From Lentisphaerota bacterium (GTDB lineage Bacteria > Verrucomicrobiota > Kiritimatiellia > JAAZAB01), in the NCBI GenBank assembly GCA_016182435.1, contig JACPGN010000135.1, forward strand, positions 1-11,528: a stretch of DNA of 11,528 nucleotides, in the 5' to 3' direction. Shown here piece by piece: positions 7,550 to 11,528 of this stretch. Below the pieces are notes generated by a model. It saw only the letters and a program-made list of their open reading frames with translations. It ran no database searches and was not told the origin of the DNA. A program made the translations under genes and the position numbers. Position 1 is the stretch's first letter. Each line of letters begins with the position of its first letter.

Positions 7550-9427
7550 ATGAAACGGCTGGAATACAAAATCACTTTTGAGCCGACCGGACGGCAGGTG
7601 TATGCCCTGCCGGGCACGATCCTGCTGGAAGCCGCCGCCCAAGCCGGCCTGATTCTGCAAACCCCGTGCGGCGGCCAGGGCAAGTGCGGCAAATGCCGGG
7701 TGAAAATCATCAGCGGCGCCTGCCCGCCCTCGGCCAACTGCCGGACGGCCATGAGCGTCCCGGAGGTGGAACAAGGCTATCGCCTGGCCTGCCAGGCCAG
7801 AATCCAGGGCGAGCTTGTCGTGGAAGTGCCGGTCGCTTCGCTCTTCGAGTCGCAACAGCAGATCCTGGTTCAGGCCGCGGGCGCCGCCGTGGAACTTGCC
7901 CCGGTCATCAGCAAGCGCTTCGTGGAGCTCACTCCGCCCAGCCAGGCGGATGCCAGTTCGGATGTTGAGCGGCTGCGCGCTGCCGTCTCGCCGCTAACTT
8001 TCGAGCCGGTTGGCATTCGCATGCTGCGTCTGCTGCCCGGCCTTCTGCGCCGCCAGGGGTTCCGCGGCACAGCCGTGATTGTGGACGGGGAATTGATTGA
8101 CTTCGAGCCGGGTGACACGGCCGCCAAATGCTACGGCGTGGCCATGGATATCGGCACCACGACGCTGGTAGGGACGCTGATCAACCTGAAGACCGGCCTT
8201 GACCTGGGCGTGGAAGCCAAGATCAATCCCCAGACGTCTTTCGGCGACGACGTTATTTCCCGCATCCGTAAATGCCGCGAGGACGCCAAGGGCCTTGCCC
8301 AGCTCCAGCGGGTAATTATTGGCGCGGTTAATGATATCGTGGATGACCTGGTGCGTTCGGCCGGCATTGATCGGGCGCATATTTACGAGATTGTCATGGC
8401 CGGCAATACCACCATGCAGCAGATCCTGTGCGGAATTGATCCCTCCGCCCTGGGCGAATTGCCGTTCGTGCCCGCCTTTACCGATGTGCCCCAGTTGAGC
8501 GCCTCCGACCTGGGCCTGGATATCAACCCTTTTGGCAAAGTCTACATCTTTCCCCAGATAGGCGGGTTTGTGGGCGGCGACACGGTGGCGGGGATTATCG
8601 CCAGCCGCCTGGATCGCGAGAGCGAGACGGTCATGTTTGTGGATATCGGCACTAATGGAGAAATTGTGCTCGCGCACCAGGGCCATTTGATCGCCACCTC
8701 GGTGGCGGCTGGGCCGGCTTTTGAAGGCGCGCGCATTTCCTGCGGCATGCGCGCCGTAAGCGGCGCCATTGAAAAAGTGGTCATGAATGGCGATCTGGCG
8801 ATCAACGTCATTGGCAATACGCGGCCGGCGGGCCTGTGCGGCTCCGGCCTGATTGACGCGGTGGCCGAGCTCCTGCGCCTGGGCCTGCTGGATCCTACCG
8901 GCCGCCTGCGGACACCGGCTGAAATCCCAACTCGCGCGCCTCCGGCCTTGCGCAAGCGCCTGATCGAACAGGATGGTCACGTGGATTTTCTGCTGGCCCA
9001 TAAGACGGAAACGGCCTCCGGAGCGCCCTTGATCCTGACCCAGCGCGATGTCCGCGAATTGCAGTTGGCCAGCGCGGCGATCCGTGCGGGAATTTCAATT
9101 CTCCTGGAAATGGAAGGGCTGCAGAGCAAGGATTTGAAGCGCGTGCTGCTGGCCGGGGCCTTTGGCAATTTTATCCGGCGCAATCATGCCCGGCGCATCG
9201 GCCTGCTGCCGCCCATTCCTTGCGACCGCATCCGGTTTATCGGCAACGCTTCATCGCTGGGCGCCAAGCGGGCGCTGCTCTCCGTGGCTGAGAAGCATTC
9301 CGCCGCGACAATCGCCCGCGCGGTGCGCCATGTGGATTTGTCGCTCGCGCCTGAGTTCCAGGCGGCCTTCAGTGCCGCCATGCTGTTTCCGGAAAATGAT
9401 CCGGGCCTTAGTCTGGAGGGAAGCTGA
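7550..9427 (+). CDS. RACo-like corrinoid-activation protein ([2Fe-2S] ferredoxin plus ASKHA ATPase, DUF4445 family)
   Basis: Proteins of this family use ATP hydrolysis and an iron-sulfur cluster to reduce the inactive Co(II) form of corrinoid proteins back to Co(I) for methyl transfer. The N-terminal domain (about 1-95) has a plant-type [2Fe-2S] pattern, Cys40-x5-Cys46-x2-Cys49 and Cys81 (TPCGGQGKCGKC, RLACQ). A linker covers about 100-190. The ASKHA part shows VAMDIGTTTLVGT (197-209), MAGNTTM (283-289), GGFVGGDTVAG (338-348), FVDIGTNGEI (363-372), GLCGSGLID (428-436) and LLAGAFGNF (533-541). At 625 residues it is close to the length of characterised RACo. All four Cys and the nucleotide-binding motifs are intact. 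No corrinoid protein, methyltransferase or Wood-Ljungdahl gene is visible, so the partner is unknown. The ATG at 7550 has no clear Shine-Dalgarno but gives the expected N-terminus. The gene ends 2 bases before a two-component-type gene. Confidence 0.9.
   Translation: MKRLEYKITFEPTGRQVYALPGTILLEAAAQAGLILQTPCGGQGKCGKCRVKIISGACPPSANCRTAMSVPEVEQGYRLACQARIQGELVVEVPVASLFESQQQILVQAAGAAVELAPVISKRFVELTPPSQADASSDVERLRAAVSPLTFEPVGIRMLRLLPGLLRRQGFRGTAVIVDGELIDFEPGDTAAKCYGVAMDIGTTTLVGTLINLKTGLDLGVEAKINPQTSFGDDVISRIRKCREDAKGLAQLQRVIIGAVNDIVDDLVRSAGIDRAHIYEIVMAGNTTMQQILCGIDPSALGELPFVPAFTDVPQLSASDLGLDINPFGKVYIFPQIGGFVGGDTVAGIIASRLDRESETVMFVDIGTNGEIVLAHQGHLIATSVAAGPAFEGARISCGMRAVSGAIEKVVMNGDLAINVIGNTRPAGLCGSGLIDAVAELLRLGLLDPTGRLRTPAEIPTRAPPALRKRLIEQDGHVDFLLAHKTETASGAPLILTQRDVRELQLASAAIRAGISILLEMEGLQSKDLKRVLLAGAFGNFIRRNHARRIGLLPPIPCDRIRFIGNASSLGAKRALLSVAEKHSAATIARAVRHVDLSLAPEFQAAFSAAMLFPENDPGLSLEGS
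9415..9419 (+). promoter_or_regulatory. Shine-Dalgarno for the REC-kinase-REC gene
   Basis: GGAGG lies inside the last codons of the RACo-like gene, 10 bases before the ATG at 9430. With only 2 bases between the genes, both are very probably read from one transcript. Confidence 0.7.
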
Positions 9428-9429
9428 TT

Positions 9430-11019
9430 ATGGCTAACGCGCGCATCCTGATCGTGGAAGACGAAAGCATTGTGGCCAAGGATATTGAAAGCAGCCTGAG
9501 GAGCCTGGGGTATGCCGTGGCGGGCATTGTGGCTTTGGGCGAGGAGGCCGTGGAGCTTTCCGGCGTGCTCAAGCCCGACCTGATTCTAATGGACGTCATG
9601 CTCAAGGGCGCGATGGACGGCATCGCCGCGGCTGAACGCATCCGGCGGGAGCATTCGTTGCCGGTCATCTATCTTACCGCCTATACGGATGATGATACCC
9701 TGGAGCGCGCCAAGGCGACCGCGGCTTTCGGGTACCTGCTGAAGCCCTTTGAAGACCGCGACCTGCGCGTTACGATTGAAATGGCGCTCTACAAGCATGC
9801 CATGGAGCGCCGGGAGAAAGAGGCCCGGGAGCGCGAGCGCCGGCTGCAGGAGCGCCTCCTGCGCGCCCAGCGCATGGAATCGCTGGGCAGCCTGGCCGGA
9901 GGAGTCGCCTCCAATTTGAACAACATCCTGGAGCCGCTCCTGCATTACGCCGACCTGATCGCGCGGAATCTACCCCCGGACAGCGCCCTGCGCCAGGACC
10001 TGGAAATCATCAGGAATTCGGCGCGCAAGGCCCTGGAGATCATTCGCGACCTCGGCACCCTGGGCCGGATCGGTAATTTTCCCAAAGAGCCGCTCGTGTT
10101 GAATTCGGTCCTTGAGCAGGTGGCGCGCACGAGCGCCTATCTGGCCTTGCAGCAGAACGCGCCGCTGGTGGCCGTGGAACTGAAAGTTGCCGCCGCTCTG
10201 CCGCCGATTCTGGGTTCCCGGAGTCTTTTGCAGGTGCTGGCGCTGAACCTGCTGAGCTATGCTTTTAAGGCCATGCCCAAGGGGGGCCGTTTGACCCTGG
10301 CAACCGCGGTGGAATCGGTGCCGGAAGCGATCTCCGGCTACGAGGTAATTTACCCTGGCGCCTATGCGGTCTTGCATGTTCTGAATACTGGCCCACGCAT
10401 CGCGGAGCAGGAATTGAACCGGATGTTTGAGCCCGGTTTTGTTCGCGATCAAGACCGGTCATTGAAGGGCAGCGGTCTGGAGCTGGCCGTTGTGTATGCG
10501 ATCGTCAAGGAACACGCCGGGTTTATTGACGTGCGTTCAGCCCCGGGACAGGGAACAATTTTTATCGTCTATTTTCCGCTCTCGGACGCTCCGGCCCAGG
10601 AGCGTGAGCCGCAGTTGGCGCTCGAATTCAGCGGCCATGAGACCATCCTGATCGTGGATGATGACGATCGGCAACGCCATAGCGCCGCGAGCTGGTTGCG
10701 CGCCGGCGGTTACAAGGTCTTCACCGCCGCCAACGGCCACGCGGCCATCGAGGTTCTCGATTCCGCGGCCAAAGCCCAGGGGCCGGCCATTGATCTGGTC
10801 ATCCTGGATATGATCATGGCTGACGACTTTGACGGGCTGGATACCTATAAGAAAATGCTGGAATTCAATCCGCGCCAGAAAGTGATCATGGCCAGCGGCT
10901 TCGCCGAAACTGACCGCCTCAAGGAAGCGCGGAAGCTGGGGGTGCGGCAGCATATCCAGAAGCCCTACGATTTTGAAGCGCTCGGGCGAGCCGTGCGCCA
11001 GGAGCTGGACAAGGCTTAA
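9430..11019 (+). CDS. REC-pseudo histidine kinase-REC signalling protein
   Basis: The 529-residue product is built from two receiver domains around a kinase-like core. REC1 (about 4-120) keeps Glu10/Asp11, phospho-site Asp55 (LMDVML), Thr83 and Lys105. A charged helical linker (122-150) leads to a NtrB-like dimerisation helix (RMESLGSLAGGVASNLNNIL, 148-167). Here the usual AHDFNN has become ASNLNN, so the phospho-accepting His is Ser161. In the ATPase domain (about 225-384) the N-box reads NLLSYAFKAMP (Tyr277 for Asn, Lys280 for Asp), the G1 box reads LNTGPRI (Asn319 for Asp, Arg323 for Gly), and the G2 box reads GSGLELA (Glu351 for Gly). REC2 (about 404-527) keeps Asp410/Asp411, Asp460, Ser489 and Lys511. 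There is no membrane segment or DNA-binding domain. It is therefore probably a cytoplasmic phospho-relay, sink or scaffold with a dead kinase. The coupling to the RACo-like gene suggests a shared role, but this is inferred. Confidence 0.9.
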   Translation: MANARILIVEDESIVAKDIESSLRSLGYAVAGIVALGEEAVELSGVLKPDLILMDVMLKGAMDGIAAAERIRREHSLPVIYLTAYTDDDTLERAKATAAFGYLLKPFEDRDLRVTIEMALYKHAMERREKEARERERRLQERLLRAQRMESLGSLAGGVASNLNNILEPLLHYADLIARNLPPDSALRQDLEIIRNSARKALEIIRDLGTLGRIGNFPKEPLVLNSVLEQVARTSAYLALQQNAPLVAVELKVAAALPPILGSRSLLQVLALNLLSYAFKAMPKGGRLTLATAVESVPEAISGYEVIYPGAYAVLHVLNTGPRIAEQELNRMFEPGFVRDQDRSLKGSGLELAVVYAIVKEHAGFIDVRSAPGQGTIFIVYFPLSDAPAQEREPQLALEFSGHETILIVDDDDRQRHSAASWLRAGGYKVFTAANGHAAIEVLDSAAKAQGPAIDLVILDMIMADDFDGLDTYKKMLEFNPRQKVIMASGFAETDRLKEARKLGVRQHIQKPYDFEALGRAVRQELDKA

Positions 11020-11021
11020 AG

Positions 11022-11153
11022 AATGGTTAATGGTAAATGGTCAATGGCTAATGGCCGGCGACGTCAAACCTCAGCGACTATTAACCATTTTCCCATGTTC
11101 CATCAACCATTGACCATTATCCATTAACCATCTTCCATTATCCATCAACCATT
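11022..11153. repeat. Inverted arrays of a 7-base repeat (AATGGNN / NNCCATT) between convergent genes
   Basis: Five abutting heptamers AATGGNN fill 11022-11056. After a short gap, seven abutting units of the reverse type (NNCCATT or NNCCATC) fill 11105-11153. The 25-base segments 11023-11047 and 11107-11131 are reverse complements with only two mismatches and could form a long hairpin, possibly a two-way terminator for the convergent genes. The right arm runs over the 3' end of queF, whose stop (11138-11140) lies within a unit. The region 11020-11137 contains no other gene. Confidence 0.75.
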
Positions 11154-11528
11154 TTCCCATTGCCCGCGGGATGTTCGGCGGTCACAGTAATGGCGATCCC
11201 GCCGCGCGGATTAAAGCGGCCGGTCACGCGCAAGCGCCGCGGCCGGCAGACCTTGAGGATATCATCCAGAATACGGTTGACCGCGGCCTCGTGAAAGGTA
11301 CCACGGTTGCGGAAAGAACAAAGATATAGCTTGAGCGACTTGCTTTCTAAGCATAAACTGTCAGGGATGTAGTCAATGGAAATGACGCCGAAATCAGGCT
11401 GGCCGGTGACGGGACAGAGCGCGGTGAATTCTGGGCACTCAAAATGGATCCAGTAATCCCGTTTGGGGTAAGCATTGCGGAATGTTTCCAAGCGGGCCTG
11501 GTCGGGCGAGTGGGGGCTGGGCAGGCTC
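11138..11528 (-). CDS. queF: NADPH-dependent 7-cyano-7-deazaguanine reductase, 5' partial
   Basis: QueF reduces preQ0 to preQ1 with NADPH in the queuosine pathway, supplying the base that Tgt inserts into tRNA. The visible C-terminal part shows [12 protein letters not shown], then [13 protein letters not shown] with the catalytic Cys and the following Asp, then [15 protein letters not shown] and the FHE motif with the conserved Glu. This is the short, YkvM-type unimodular QueF. The frame continues upstream of the TTG at 11491-11489 without a stop to the window edge, reading [17 protein letters not shown], which matches QueF N-termini. The gene therefore starts outside the window and the TTG is not the start. 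The end is unusual: after [15 protein letters not shown] the last codons (NGKMVDG, stop TAA at 11140-11138) are supplied by the heptamer array. Confidence 0.94.
   Translation of the reverse strand, partial: SLPSPHSPDQARLETFRNAYPKRDYWIHFECPEFTALCPVTGQPDFGVISIDYIPDSLCLESKSLKLYLCSFRNRGTFHEAAVNRILDDILKVCRPRRLRVTGRFNPRGGIAITVTAEHPAGNGKMVDG

Noticed and set aside
7994..9001. 335-codon minus-strand frame opposite the RACo-like gene
   Set aside because: It is the antisense shadow of a GC-rich gene. The sense strand has full-length family motifs, while the antisense product has no recognisable domain.
11022..11153. CRISPR array
   Set aside because: The units are only 7 bases long and abut without spacers, and there are no cas genes.

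Overview
The window reads as chromosomal DNA of a GC-rich, Gram-negative-type bacterium. SecD and SecF are fused into one 853-residue protein, with recJ directly behind and tgt and a yajC remnant in front. The intergenic regions are full of palindromes and short periodic repeats. This combination fits the PVC superphylum (Verrucomicrobiota/Kiritimatiellota-like), but that is an inference from gene order and general style and there is no rRNA or marker gene to confirm it.

Layout. Bases 1-128 hold the 3' tail of a protein with EF-hand-like Asp/Gly calcium-loop repeats, followed by a strong hairpin terminator and a cloverleaf-like palindrome. A minus-strand RluA-family pseudouridine synthase (357-1226) follows. 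The 313-base gap up to tgt contains a second, MITE-like palindromic element and a good sigma70-type promoter. Then comes a plus-strand run: tgt (1540-2652), a broken yajC (2805-3034), secDF (3042-5603) and recJ (5600-7330, overlapping secDF by 4 bases). A 219-base repeat spacer separates recJ from a second pair: an orphan RACo-like [2Fe-2S]/ASKHA corrinoid-activation protein (7550-9427) and, 2 bases later, a REC-kinase-REC protein (9430-11019). A convergent, 5'-truncated queF (11138-11528, minus) closes the window.

How the genes fit together. Tgt and QueF are both queuosine enzymes: QueF makes preQ1 and Tgt inserts it into tRNA. YajC and SecDF belong to the Sec translocon accessory complex. 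RecJ is the 5'-3' single-strand exonuclease of recombination and repair. RACo proteins use ATP to re-reduce inactivated Co(II) corrinoid proteins, but no corrinoid protein or methyltransferase is visible here.

Most notable points. (1) The kinase core of the REC-kinase-REC protein has lost the phospho-accepting His, the N-box Asn and key G-box residues while both receiver domains look intact, so it appears to be a pseudokinase coupled to RACo. (2) yajC has a good start and ribosome binding site but lacks its membrane segment and is frameshifted. (3) Three of the spacers carry different arrays with the same 7-base period, and two of these are arranged as inverted arms with two variable bases per unit. 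One of them supplies the last codons and stop of queF.
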